DNA of 64,000 nucleotides from Acidobacteriota bacterium (GCA_012103255.1 WLXD01000002.1:744001-808000); one strand, 5' to 3'. Counted from the first letter of the stretch, positions 35,540 to 44,504 are shown. Numbers and translations: made by a program. Notes: generated by a model not told the origin, from the sequence alone.

Positions 35540-38287
35540 ATGACGCCGTTCCGCGCTATTCGTCTTCTCGCCGCCGTGACCGCGCTTGGCGTGCTTCTTA
35601 CTCCCAGTGTCACGATCGCCGCTCCGCCTGCCGATCCGATTCCGACGCCCGAGGAGTTCTTCGGGTTCAGCATGGGAACGGCGGAGAAGCTGGCCCGCTG
35701 GGACCGGATCGTCGAGTACTTCGAGTTCATCGATGCCAACTCGGACCGCGTGCAGGTGTCCAATCTCGGGCCGACCACCCTTGGGAACCCCTTCCTTTCC
35801 ATCGCGATCTCTTCGCCGGAGAACCTCGCCGATCTCACCGGCCACCAGGACCGCGCCCGCCGACTGGCGCGCGGCAATGGCCTGGATGAAGCGGGTGCCC
35901 GCGACCTGGCACAGGGGCCAGCCATTGCGATGTTGCATCACAACATCCATTCAACCGAGATCGCTGCTTCTCAGACCAGTGTTCAGCTGGTGTACGAACT
36001 GGCGACGCAGAACGATCCCGCCACGCTCGAAATACTCGACGGCGCGATCGCCGTTCTTCTTCCCTCTGGCAATCCTGACGGCCAGATGATGGTTGTGGAC
36101 TGGTACAACGAGAACCTCGGCACGGACTTCGACGAGGCCGGCATGCCGTGGCTCTATCACCACTACGCCGGCCACGATAACAACCGCGATTTCTTCTTCG
36201 GGGCACTCACTGAAACTCGCTACTGGTTCAGTGAGGTCTTCGACGTGTGGCAACCGCAGGTCTACCTCGACCAGCACCAGATGGGCAGCACGGGTCCGCG
36301 CATGTTCGTGCCACCCTTCCCTGACCCACAGAGCCCTGACATCCCCGCGCTCATGTACCAGCAGATTCGACTGCTCGGTGGCGGCATCGCGACTGACCTG
36401 GCTGCCGAGGACAAGTCGGGAGTTCTGACGGGCGCGATGTATCGGATCTACGGTCAGGAGGGTGCACTCAACGGCAGGTTCCACGGCATCGTCTCGTTGC
36501 TCACAGAGACGGCCAGCGTTCAAACGGCATCCGACGTTGAGATTGAACAGGAAGAGCTGGATCGCGCGGCGCGGCGCATGGGACAGCCCTACGAGTTCAG
36601 CGTCGCATTCGTCGACCCCTGGCCGGCCGGGACCTGGCGGCTGCAGGACATCGTCGACTACCAGATGATCGCCGCGAAGGCCTTCCTGAAGCAGACCGCC
36701 AAGTACTCCGAAGACTTCCAGATGAATCGGTGGCGGATGGCCATGGACTCGGTTGAGGCAGCCGAAGGAGACGGCCCCTACGCCTGGTTGGTCCGTGTCG
36801 ATCAGCACGACCCGCTGGCGGCCGCCGATATGGTCGAGCGTCTGCGCTGGCAGGGAATCGAGATCTATCAGGCCGGCGACGAGTTCGCGGCCTTTCCCGC
36901 ACCCGCGACCGACCCCTGGGCACCGGCACCACCGCCCGCGCCGGAGCCTGAGCCAGAGCCGGAAGCCGACGGAGCAGAGGAGACCGAAGACGGCAACGAG
37001 GACGCAGAGAACGAACCCGCTGCGGAGCCCGAGCCAGAACCAGAGCCGGTGACCTACCCGGCAGGCACGTTCGTGATTCCGGGCGCGCAGACCGGACGCC
37101 CGGCCCTCATCGACGTACTGGAGGTGCGATCACCGGACGAAAAGCAGATGTGGCCGGACGGTCCCTATCTGCGGCGCTACGACTCGGCTGCTTACACGCT
37201 GCCGCAGATGCTCGGCGTTGACGTGGTCCGTGTCGACAGCGAGTTCGACGCGGAACTCCGGCCGGTCCGCGGCTCAGCCACGGCACCGAATCCCGGCCCG
37301 CTCCCCAACGCTTCCAACTGGTTCGTCCTCGACGCCGGGCTGATCCACAGCTACCACGCAGCGAACCGTCTGCTCGCGGAAGGTGTCGCCGTGTCGCGCG
37401 CCACGGAGGCGATCGAAGCCTCAGGCCGCGAGTTCGCCGCCGGTGCCTTCCTGGTAGAGGCGACCTCGACGTCACGGCAAATGCTCAGCGAAATCAGTTC
37501 GGCGATGCAGCTACCCGTCGCTGCCGATCCCGCCAGCAGCACGGCTTCCACCACGGTCACGCCAGCGCGGGTAGGGATTTTCAAGCCCTGGCAGCCGTCG
37601 ATGGATGAAGGATGGACGCGGCTCGTCATGGAGAACTTCGAGTTCCCGTACACGTCGCTGCACAACGCGGACATCCGCGCGGGTGATCTCGGCGCCAGCT
37701 ACGACGTGATCATGATCCCGTCGCAGATCTCGCTACGGACAATTCTCGAAGGGCGCGACGCCGAGACCACACCTGAACGCTACGCTGGCGGCATCGGAGA
37801 CGAAGGCACCGACGCACTGCGCGAGTTCGTGGAAGGCGGCGGCACGGTGCTGACGTTCGAGCGCGGCGACGCCTTCGCGATCGAGGAATTGGATGTGCCC
37901 GTGCAGGACGCACTCGCTGGCCTCAACCAGCAGGAGTTCTTCTACTCCGCTTCGCTGGTCAACATCGATGTAGACACCGAATCGCCTCTAGGCTGGGGCA
38001 TGCGCCCACGTGCTGCGGCGTTCTTTGGCGGCGGGCGCGCCTACGAGCCGAGCAACTGGGCGGCGGCCGATGACACGATTCGTGTCGTGGCGAGCTACCC
38101 GAGCGAGGATCGCGTGCTGGCCAGCGGCCTGATGGTGGGTGATGAACACCTGGCCGGACGAGGCGCGATGCTCGAGGCGAGCGTCGGAGAAGGTCGGGTC
38201 ATCCTGTACGGCTTCCGCCCGCAACACCGCGCGCAGACCCGCGGCACATTCAAGCTGGTATTCAACGCCCTCTACTCGATGGAGTGA
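35540..38287 (+). CDS. Large exported M14 zinc carboxypeptidase
   Basis: The 915-residue protein has a signal peptide ending TIAAP and an M14 domain at about 40-400. The zinc motif HxxE is in HHNIHSTEIAAS, the third ligand is in YLDQHQMG and the catalytic Glu lies in SLLTETASV. A Pro/Glu-rich linker of about 45 residues (458-505) separates it from a C-terminal domain that resembles a class I glutamine-amidotransferase fold (YDVIMIPSQISL, EFVEGGGTVLTFERG). GAGG upstream supports the ATG. It cleaves C-terminal residues from peptides outside the cell, presumably. Confidence 0.9.
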   Translation: MTPFRAIRLLAAVTALGVLLTPSVTIAAPPADPIPTPEEFFGFSMGTAEKLARWDRIVEYFEFIDANSDRVQVSNLGPTTLGNPFLSIAISSPENLADLTGHQDRARRLARGNGLDEAGARDLAQGPAIAMLHHNIHSTEIAASQTSVQLVYELATQNDPATLEILDGAIAVLLPSGNPDGQMMVVDWYNENLGTDFDEAGMPWLYHHYAGHDNNRDFFFGALTETRYWFSEVFDVWQPQVYLDQHQMGSTGPRMFVPPFPDPQSPDIPALMYQQIRLLGGGIATDLAAEDKSGVLTGAMYRIYGQEGALNGRFHGIVSLLTETASVQTASDVEIEQEELDRAARRMGQPYEFSVAFVDPWPAGTWRLQDIVDYQMIAAKAFLKQTAKYSEDFQMNRWRMAMDSVEAAEGDGPYAWLVRVDQHDPLAAADMVERLRWQGIEIYQAGDEFAAFPAPATDPWAPAPPPAPEPEPEPEADGAEETEDGNEDAENEPAAEPEPEPEPVTYPAGTFVIPGAQTGRPALIDVLEVRSPDEKQMWPDGPYLRRYDSAAYTLPQMLGVDVVRVDSEFDAELRPVRGSATAPNPGPLPNASNWFVLDAGLIHSYHAANRLLAEGVAVSRATEAIEASGREFAAGAFLVEATSTSRQMLSEISSAMQLPVAADPASSTASTTVTPARVGIFKPWQPSMDEGWTRLVMENFEFPYTSLHNADIRAGDLGASYDVIMIPSQISLRTILEGRDAETTPERYAGGIGDEGTDALREFVEGGGTVLTFERGDAFAIEELDVPVQDALAGLNQQEFFYSASLVNIDVDTESPLGWGMRPRAAAFFGGGRAYEPSNWAAADDTIRVVASYPSEDRVLASGLMVGDEHLAGRGAMLEASVGEGRVILYGFRPQHRAQTRGTFKLVFNALYSME
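36921..37050 (+). repeat. Low-complexity Pro/Glu codon tract in the M14 gene
   Basis: Runs of CCN-GAG/CAA-type codons encode alternating Pro-Glu (PEPEPEPE) in two blocks around an acidic stretch, forming the linker between the peptidase and its C-terminal domain. The blocks are near-repeats, prone to length change. Confidence 0.7.
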
Positions 38288-38300
38288 CGTCGCGCCCGAC

Positions 38301-39413
38301 CTAGCCGATCACGTCGAATGTCAGGCCAGGATGCAGCGCGCCGTTCAACAGCACCTCGATGCGGTGCTCGCCTGGATAGTGCTTTCGCGTGGAATGCTGC
38401 GCCAGCGAGATCGTCTTGCGCACGAGCGTGTTCGAGCGCGGCGCTATGGTGCGCTCGGCACCCTTGAAAACCTTTGCGGCTGCATGACCATTGGCCTTCA
38501 CGAAATGAACCTTGAGGTCCGCCAGCACTCCCGCGGGCTCCTCCGACGGGTTCTCGATCGACACCTCGATACGGATCTTGTCGCCGATCTGAACGCTCGC
38601 AGGCTCGCACGTGATCGACGCAATTGTCGCCGGCGATGTGCTGTCGTATCCCAGCACAGCGAGAGCACCGGGATCGGCTTGCTTGATGAGGGTGCGCAGT
38701 CCGTGCCGGACGAGACGTCGCCGATTGTGGCTGCCGTCGTCCCACCAACGTGCTGCCGTGTCCACGACCACGTTCGGATGGTCCTTGGCGATGTCGTTGA
38801 GATTGTTGGCCACCGACCGCCGGACATACTCCTCGGGGTCGTCGCGGAGGATTTCCAGCAACTCCAGTACGGATGATGGATCCTCCTGGAACCCGCGCAG
38901 CCGCGGTGCCCACGGCAAGCGCGGCCGCGTGCCTTCCGACACGAGCCGGCGAACGTGCATGCTCGGGTCGCCGGTCCACTCCCGCAACCGCTGCAGAGTC
39001 GCGTCGGGATAGCGCTCGATGAACGCCCGGATACTGAACTCCGCGGTGAATCGCTGCGTCAGCTCGTACTGGGCGAGCATCGACTCCTCGAAGCAGTCGA
39101 CGCCGTGGTCGGCAACAAAGAACACCAGTGGCATGTAGATGAAAGACTCCATGCCCTTGAGCTCGGGCGCATCCGCCAGATCGCCGAGAGAGTCGATGAC
39201 GATCCGCACGGCAGTGGCAGGATCGGCCGGCAGGTGCGCTGCGAGAGCGTCCGACACCTGGCGTGCGCGTGGTGTCAGCTCGAGATCCTCGTAGCCCGCG
39301 AGCGCATCGGCGAGGAAGGCCGGCCGATCGAAGTCGGGGTAGACCGGCTCGACCATGTCGGCGAGCCGAACCGGCACGTCTTCACCGAATGAATTCTTGA
39401 GGGGTTCAGCCAC
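38301..39413 (-). CDS. DNA alkylation repair protein, AlkC-like with Ig-like C-terminus
   Basis: The 370-residue protein starts MAEPLKNSFGEDVPVRLADM from a GTG, like AlkC. Residues to about 245 are HEAT-like helical repeats with AlkC/AlkD signatures (LQRLREWTGDPSMHVRRLVSEGTRPRLP, VRRSVANNLNDIAKDHP). These bind DNA and, in relatives, excise alkylated bases by glycosylase activity. Residues about 260-370 read as a beta-sandwich (KIRIEVSIENPSEEPAGV, RKHYPGEHRIEVLLNG), as in Ig-bearing AlkC. It is three bases behind the hexosaminidase stop and is the last gene of the eight-gene operon. Confidence 0.9.
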   Translation of the reverse strand: MAEPLKNSFGEDVPVRLADMVEPVYPDFDRPAFLADALAGYEDLELTPRARQVSDALAAHLPADPATAVRIVIDSLGDLADAPELKGMESFIYMPLVFFVADHGVDCFEESMLAQYELTQRFTAEFSIRAFIERYPDATLQRLREWTGDPSMHVRRLVSEGTRPRLPWAPRLRGFQEDPSSVLELLEILRDDPEEYVRRSVANNLNDIAKDHPNVVVDTAARWWDDGSHNRRRLVRHGLRTLIKQADPGALAVLGYDSTSPATIASITCEPASVQIGDKIRIEVSIENPSEEPAGVLADLKVHFVKANGHAAAKVFKGAERTIAPRSNTLVRKTISLAQHSTRKHYPGEHRIEVLLNGALHPGLTFDVIG

Positions 39414-39416
39414 CGG

Positions 39417-41051
39417 CTAGTGGTCCAACGGCCGGTAGTTCAACTCGAGCTCATCGAGTAGAGGCTGTATTGCACGTAGACGCGCCAAGAAGCCGTCGTA
39501 GTCACGTGCGCCCCGCGCCGACCAGGCCACCTCGGAGAGCGCGATCGCGCGCGGGTAAGCCATGTACTCGACGTAGTCGGCGGTCTTGATGTACTCGGTC
39601 CACACATTGGCCTGGGGGCCAAGAATATGGACCGCCTCGTCGTCCGTCAGCACGTCCGGCACCGGCTCGAATGCGTACACAGTGGCGAGATCGATTCCGA
39701 AGCCAGCCCAACTCATGGCGAGCGGCTCGGTGGCCGGGTCGCCCTGATAGAAGTCGAAGTCGGCATGCTCAACAGGAGTCATGATCACGTCGTGTCCCTG
39801 CTGCGCTGCCGCGATGCCGCCTTCGGTGCCACGCCACGACATCACCGTGGCGTCGGGTGCGAGGCCGCCCTCGAGGATCTCGTCCCAGCCCACCAGACGA
39901 CGGCCGTGTGCCGCCAACATGACCTCGACTCGACGAATGAACCAGCTCTGTAGTTCGTCTTCGTCGGCCAGTCCCTCGCGCTGAATGATCTGCTGCGCAA
40001 GTTCGCTCTCGCGCCACTGTCGTTTCGGCACCTCATCAGCACCGATATGGATGTACTCCGACGGGAACAGCTCGACCACCTCGGCCAACACCGCTTCGAT
40101 GAAATCGAACGTCGCCTCGCTGGGGCAGAAAATCGTGTCGTGCACGCCCCAGTTTGTGGACACTTCCAGGGCCGCGCCCGTACAACCCAGCTCCGGGTAC
40201 GCGGCGATCGCCGCCGTGGCGTGACCTGGCATTTCGATCTCCGGAATGACCGTCACGAACCGCTCTGCGGCATAGGCAACGATCTCGCGGATCTCGTCCT
40301 TGGTGTAGTAGCCACCGTGCGGCACGCCGTCGCCGATATAAGGGTCGACGTTCTTGTCGACGGTCGTCTCACTTCGCCAGGCTCCTACCGACGTGAGCCG
40401 TGGGTACGCATCGATCTCAACCCGCCACCCCTGGTCCTCGGTCAGATGCCAGTGAAACTGGTTGAACTTGAAGCGCGCCATCGTATCGATGTAGCGCTTT
40501 ACGAACGCCACATCGAAGAAGTGACGTCCGACATCCAGATGCATGCCGCGATACGGGAACCGCGGCCAGTCCTCGATGCGGCCAGCCGGGACGGACCAGC
40601 CGTCGAAGTCGCTGCTACCGGCCTCCGCGCGGGGAAGCATCTGCGAGATCGTCTGGAAGGCATAGAAGACCCCGGCCTCGTCGGCCGCGTCGATTTGCAG
40701 CGCCCCACTCGAGATCTGCAGGCGGTAACCCTCCGCCGGCAATCCAACGTCGAGTCGCACCGCGATCCGTCCTTGCTCCGGATCGACCTCTAGGGAGTAT
40801 CCAGTGGCATCCCGGAGCATCCCCAACTGCTGGCGAGTGACCGCTGCGAACTCTGGCACCACCGCCACACGCGTGGCCGCAGAGAATCGAAAGCCACCGT
40901 CGGCGGACTCGACAACCTGCGGTGCCGGCACCACGTTGATCGGCCGCGACGGGACGGGGCTCAGCGCCTCCAACGAAACCGGAGCGTCTGCCGGCGCACA
41001 GGCGACGACCAGGAGGAGGGTGCTTCCAGCGACCGAGCGGAGTCTGCTCAT
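39417..41051 (-). CDS. GH20 beta-N-acetylhexosaminidase, lipoprotein
   Basis: The 544-residue protein has a lipobox VVAC (Cys18). A GH20b-type N-terminal domain (about 35-165) is followed by the GH20 barrel: FPYRGMHLDVGRHF, NQFHWHLTEDQGWR, VIPEIEMPGH and the catalytic Asp-Glu pair in HIGADEVPKRQW (Asp339, Glu340). The family releases terminal N-acetylglucosamine or N-acetylgalactosamine from chitin fragments, peptidoglycan or glycans by substrate-assisted catalysis. It probably sits on the outer face of a membrane. It overlaps the upstream acetyltransferase by four bases (ATGA). Confidence 0.93.
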   Translation of the reverse strand: MSRLRSVAGSTLLLVVACAPADAPVSLEALSPVPSRPINVVPAPQVVESADGGFRFSAATRVAVVPEFAAVTRQQLGMLRDATGYSLEVDPEQGRIAVRLDVGLPAEGYRLQISSGALQIDAADEAGVFYAFQTISQMLPRAEAGSSDFDGWSVPAGRIEDWPRFPYRGMHLDVGRHFFDVAFVKRYIDTMARFKFNQFHWHLTEDQGWRVEIDAYPRLTSVGAWRSETTVDKNVDPYIGDGVPHGGYYTKDEIREIVAYAAERFVTVIPEIEMPGHATAAIAAYPELGCTGAALEVSTNWGVHDTIFCPSEATFDFIEAVLAEVVELFPSEYIHIGADEVPKRQWRESELAQQIIQREGLADEDELQSWFIRRVEVMLAAHGRRLVGWDEILEGGLAPDATVMSWRGTEGGIAAAQQGHDVIMTPVEHADFDFYQGDPATEPLAMSWAGFGIDLATVYAFEPVPDVLTDDEAVHILGPQANVWTEYIKTADYVEYMAYPRAIALSEVAWSARGARDYDGFLARLRAIQPLLDELELNYRPLDH

Positions 41052-41494
41052 GGATCGATCCGGCGCGAAAAACAGATGATTCGTTCGGCCTCTTCGAAGC
41101 CGAGCGCGAGGTGGAAGTCTCGGCTGCCGCGATTGTCGATATCGCAGTCGGATGCGAATTCACGGTGCCCGCGATCGGCAGACCATGCCATGGCCTGGTC
41201 GACCAGGCACCGAGCCACACCCCGGCGGCGCGTATCGGCGTCCACCCAGATGCCTTCCAGATAGCCCACTGGCGAAGTGGAGCACCCTTCGGCATAGGGG
41301 CGCGCTCCTACCTCGGCAAACCCCTCGAGACCGCCGTTCGGGCGCACGGCTACGAGAACCGTGTACTCCTTCGAATCCCTCTCCAGGAGTTCGACCGCTT
41401 CGTGATCCTCACAGTCTGGCCACAGGGCCCGCCGCATCCTTCGGAACTCCCCGAGGTCGGCGACACATAGCGGCCGAATCTCGACGGGGTTCAT
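41048..41494 (-). CDS. Aminoglycoside 6'-N-acetyltransferase-like GNAT
   Basis: The 148-residue protein (ATG 41494) follows the AAC(6')-I pattern through its length: MRRALWPDCEDHEAV, GGLEGFAEVGARPY, SPVGYLEGIWVDADTRRRG, a GHREFASDCDIDN helix and the end LGFEEAERIICFSRR. In AAC(6') proteins these segments build the aminoglycoside and acetyl-CoA sites. Many environmental members have other substrates, so resistance is not shown. It overlaps the ankyrin gene (ATGA) and the hexosaminidase gene (ATGA), giving a tight operon. Confidence 0.85.
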   Translation of the reverse strand: MNPVEIRPLCVADLGEFRRMRRALWPDCEDHEAVELLERDSKEYTVLVAVRPNGGLEGFAEVGARPYAEGCSTSPVGYLEGIWVDADTRRRGVARCLVDQAMAWSADRGHREFASDCDIDNRGSRDFHLALGFEEAERIICFSRRIDP

Positions 41495-42636
41495 TCCAGC
41501 TGTTCGAGCAATGACATGACCGTCGGGTTCACCCAGGTCGAGTCGTGGAACTGTCGGCCCCATTCTATTGCCGAGACGTCGTGATATTCGTGTTCGGTTT
41601 CATCGGCCACGAACCGAAGTCGCTTCCGCAGCGAGGCACGGATCGTGGCATCCGCCCCGGCATCGAGAAGACGCCGTGCGATCACGGCATCCCGACGCAG
41701 ACCAACTCTCCACGGCTGGGACACAACCGCACCGAACAACGCCGTGTGTCCGCCGAACCCGTCCGCATCGACTGCTGCACGGGCATCCGCAGAACACCCA
41801 CGCGCGATAAGCCCGTCGACGATCTCCACTTCGTCGTAGTCCACGGCCATGTGGAGAAGCGTTCCACCGGCGAGGGGCGTCCCGTGCAGGGCAAGCGAAT
41901 GATCGGAGTGGCAGCCCAAAGCCGGCGGATAGAGGTCCTCGTGACGGTAGGTCCGAGAAAGCAGGGCGGGGTCCTGACCGAGCAACGTGTCTAGCTGGTC
42001 GAGACAACCGCGGTGCACGGCCATCGGGGCCGTTTCCGGCAGCTCCACGCCCCACTCCTCCACCAGGGCGAGGCAAGCTCGCTTGCCCGACGGGCTGCGC
42101 GAGTAGGTCTGAAGCAGCAAAGCCACCGGGGCCAGAACGTTGCCGTGCTCGTCGGCGAGCTCAGCGCCACTCTCGAGAAGAAACCGAAGTCCGGCCGCAT
42201 TGAGCGTCTCGGCTGGCCCCATGACCGCGCCAGGCTCCGGCGCCGCCCCCCAGCTCACCAGTTCGCGCGCCAACTCGATGTGACCCTGCAGGCAGGCTCG
42301 ATCGAACGCCCACTGAGTATCCTCCGCCCCGACTTCGTGCAGCGCTCGAACAACATCCCGCTGACCGAGATTGGCCGCGTGCGTCATTGGCGGCCCCCAA
42401 TTGCTGCCGGGGCCCAACACGTTCTCATCGCGGAGCGCCGGCGATGCTTCGATCAAGTCGACGACATGCTCGGACGCGCCCGCGTGGATCGCCGCCGAGA
42501 GCTCGCACGCGACCTCGAGTCGCTGCCAGGTGTCGAAGCCAAACTCACGGGCTCGGGCGTCTCGGGAGGCGGCATCCGGCGCGTCGCCACCGATCAGCGA
42601 AGCATCCGGACGGTGAGGAAGGTGGCGGTCCCCCAT
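41491..42636 (-). CDS. Ankyrin-repeat protein
   Basis: The product has 381 residues from ATG 42636, with GGAG eight bases upstream. It shows several ankyrin-type helix-turn-helix repeats: AIHAGASEHVVDLIEASP, MTHAANLGQRDVVRALHEVGA, ACLQGHIELARELVSWGA, TLLHMAVDYDEVEIVDGLIARG and a last with ARRLLDAGADATI. Bacterial ankyrin proteins bind other proteins; no enzyme motif is present here. No leader; probably cytoplasmic. Gap of four bases from the upstream small membrane protein gene. Confidence 0.88.
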   Translation of the reverse strand: MGDRHLPHRPDASLIGGDAPDAASRDARAREFGFDTWQRLEVACELSAAIHAGASEHVVDLIEASPALRDENVLGPGSNWGPPMTHAANLGQRDVVRALHEVGAEDTQWAFDRACLQGHIELARELVSWGAAPEPGAVMGPAETLNAAGLRFLLESGAELADEHGNVLAPVALLLQTYSRSPSGKRACLALVEEWGVELPETAPMAVHRGCLDQLDTLLGQDPALLSRTYRHEDLYPPALGCHSDHSLALHGTPLAGGTLLHMAVDYDEVEIVDGLIARGCSADARAAVDADGFGGHTALFGAVVSQPWRVGLRRDAVIARRLLDAGADATIRASLRKRLRFVADETEHEYHDVSAIEWGRQFHDSTWVNPTVMSLLEQLE

Positions 42637-42640
42637 CCCG

Positions 42641-42853
42641 TCAGCTCCGCATCTGCATGAACGCCGCCACGGCAAGATCCCCGACCGCCGCGACAATCAA
42701 GACGGCGCCCAGAATCACGTTCCCGCCGAACGCGAGGATACCGATGCCACCGAGCATCATGACGGCACCGCTCGCAGCCATGAATTTCGCCACCATCCGC
42801 AAAGGCGTTTGGTCTTCTGCCACAAGGTGCCCCCGTTTTTCAGTTGAACTCAT
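42641..42853 (-). CDS. Small two-helix membrane protein
   Basis: A 70-residue protein with an N-terminal polar part (MSSTEKRGHLVAEDQTP) and two membrane helices (AASGAVMMLGGIGILAF and GAVLIVAAVGDLAVAAF). ATG 42853 is supported by GGAG six bases upstream; it is one base after the GNAT stop. No family is recognised. Its conserved position between operon genes makes it a real gene rather than chance. Confidence 0.75.
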   Translation of the reverse strand: MSSTEKRGHLVAEDQTPLRMVAKFMAASGAVMMLGGIGILAFGGNVILGAVLIVAAVGDLAVAAFMQMRS

Positions 42854-42854
42854 C

Positions 42855-43334
42855 TCATGCTCCACTGGCTGGGATCCGCAGCCTCAGCAACGGCAACGTC
42901 CTGTCAATCCCGCAAACCGGTGCCGGCACGTCACCGCAGTGAACGGCACCCAGATGTTCGTAGAACTGCCGCGCATTTGGATCGGATTCGATGCGAAGCT
43001 CGTCCCAGTTGTTGCCCCGTGCTGCGGCGACCCCGGCAGCCAGGAGCGCCTTGCCGACGCCGAGGCCCTGGTGTTCTGGCCCCACCCATAGGTGACCGAT
43101 CTCTGGACCGTCCGCCCCATCGCCCACGGCAATGACTCCAGCTAGGCCATTGCCCACCTCTGCCACGATCACGTGGTTGGCGCCGATGTACTCCCGGGAA
43201 AAACTCAGATCGTCACGCCATGCCTCAAGCCAGGCAGGCGGGTAGTCCCATATCGCTTTCGAGGCGCGGGCTAACTCAGTGAGAATGGTCGACTCTTCTG
43301 GGCGAGCCGCTCTGAGTGCGATGTGACTAGTCAT
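42855..43334 (-). CDS. GNAT acetyltransferase
   Basis: The protein has 159 residues from ATG 43334, with GGGGAGG five bases upstream. The acetyl-CoA loop GHLWVGPEHQGLGVGKALLAAGV and the final ARQFYEHLGAV are typical of PhnO/RimI-like GNATs. An earlier segment ASKAIWDYPPAWLEAW is common to small-molecule acetyltransferases. Acceptor unknown. It overlaps the pyrophosphatase gene by eight bases, which favours coupled translation. Confidence 0.88.
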   Translation of the reverse strand: MTSHIALRAARPEESTILTELARASKAIWDYPPAWLEAWRDDLSFSREYIGANHVIVAEVGNGLAGVIAVGDGADGPEIGHLWVGPEHQGLGVGKALLAAGVAAARGNNWDELRIESDPNARQFYEHLGAVHCGDVPAPVCGIDRTLPLLRLRIPASGA

Positions 43335-43962
43335 GTAGGCCTCCCCCCGGTCCGTCGCCCAGTACGGCGTCCTGAACAACCTCGAGCGCGACGGCAGTGT
43401 TCTCGAATCCAAGTGACTGGATCCGGCCGGGCCCCTTGTAGTTCACGAACCACGTTTCGATGATCTCCAGCACGCCGGGATAATCATCACGCAACTCCTC
43501 GAAGTTCGTCACATCGCTCAATGGTCCTTCAAGGAGAACGCAGATCAACTTGTCATCGCGCGCCCCGGAGTCCTGCAACCGCAGAATGGCTACGGGCCGC
43601 GTCAGCACCGCGGTGCCGCGTGGCACCGCTGGCCCGAGGACAAGCACATCCAACGGGTCGCCGTCCCCGCCGGATTCCACAGCAAGAAGCGTCCCCGGAA
43701 CGATGCCGTAGTTGCCGGGATATCCCAGATAGTCGACGACTCGGGGGGCTCCACCGACCTGTTCGACCGAAAGCGCGCCCGTATCCTTGTCGATCTCCCA
43801 CTTCAGGTTCGTGCCGGCGGGGATCTCAATCACCGCGTGCACCAGTCCGTCGCGCGTCACCGGAGGTAGCCTGAGCGCGTCCGGATCCACCGTAACCACC
43901 GGGCTCGCGCACCCCGTCCCGACGATGCAGACGGACGCCGCCAGAACGATGGAGGGTCGCAT
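43327..43962 (-). CDS. Family I inorganic pyrophosphatase with lipoprotein-type leader
   Basis: The 211-residue protein has the family I PPase core: VIEIPAGTNLKWEID, DYLGYPGNYGIVPGTL, the metal motif GDGDPLDVLVLG and ARDDKLICVLL, with YKGPG near the end. These Asp, Lys and Tyr residues match the active site that hydrolyses pyrophosphate to phosphate. Unlike the usual cytoplasmic enzyme, it begins MRPSIVLAASVCIVGTGC, a leader with a possible lipidation cysteine (Cys18). That suggests action in the periplasm. The start shares one base with the upstream stop (TGATG). Confidence 0.9.
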   Translation of the reverse strand: MRPSIVLAASVCIVGTGCASPVVTVDPDALRLPPVTRDGLVHAVIEIPAGTNLKWEIDKDTGALSVEQVGGAPRVVDYLGYPGNYGIVPGTLLAVESGGDGDPLDVLVLGPAVPRGTAVLTRPVAILRLQDSGARDDKLICVLLEGPLSDVTNFEELRDDYPGVLEIIETWFVNYKGPGRIQSLGFENTAVALEVVQDAVLGDGPGGGLHD

Positions 43963-44348
43963 CAAGTTCGACTGTCTTCGCGCGCGGCGACCGTCATCGC
44001 GATTCCGACGAGCAGCAACAACGTTGCGGCAGCGACGAAGATCGTCCGGATGAAGGGTTCAGCGATGAACACCATCCAGGCCCATGGGCCGAGGCTCACG
44101 CCGGCCACCATGGCACCGGCGCCGGCGAGCATCCGCACGCGAGGAGCAGCGCCGGCGACGAGTCCGGGAACTGCGAGAACCACCATCAATGGCCCGACCA
44201 CGCGGGCAGCGCCCCGACCCAGTGCGGGACCCAACCGAGTCGCCTCGGGCGCGAGCAGGTTGTAGGTGAGTACGAGCCCGACCGCGATTGCACCCACTCC
44301 CACGAGCCGCGCAACAACTACACCCCAGGACGGCTGGACCTGAACCAT
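43962..44348 (-). CDS. Small integral membrane protein (four helices)
   Basis: The product has 128 residues from ATG 44348, with GAGG four bases upstream. Four membrane helices are predicted: ARLVGVGAIAVGLVLTY, VVGPLMVVLAVPGLVAG, MLAGAGAMVAGVSLGPWAW and TIFVAAATLLLLVGIAM. No domain is recognised. It is the first gene of the eight-gene leftward operon ending in the AlkC-like gene, and its start faces the PadR-2 promoter region 156 bases away. Confidence 0.75.
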   Translation of the reverse strand: MVQVQPSWGVVVARLVGVGAIAVGLVLTYNLLAPEATRLGPALGRGAARVVGPLMVVLAVPGLVAGAAPRVRMLAGAGAMVAGVSLGPWAWMVFIAEPFIRTIFVAAATLLLLVGIAMTVAAREDSRT

Positions 44349-44433
44349 CGGACCTCGCGGGAATTCGGTAACTCTCCGGAGTGTAGCGCGGCCGATGCTC
44401 GGCCAGCTGGTCGTTGGCGAGCGTCCGGACAAC

Positions 44434-44484
44434 TACTTGCGCCGCGCGAGTACTTATGAGTAAGCTACTCGCGTAACGCAAGTA
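44434..44484 (+). promoter_or_regulatory. Tandem PadR-2 operator (two 19-base repeats)
   Basis: Two inverted repeats of form TACTYGCG-N3-CGCRAGTA at 44434-44452 and 44466-44484. Centres are 32 bases apart, about three helical turns. A further half-site GCGAGTAC lies at 44495-44502, just before the ATG. No convincing -35/-10 pair is visible. Confidence 0.65.
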
Positions 44485-44504
44485 CGAATCTCCAGCGAGT
44501 ACCC

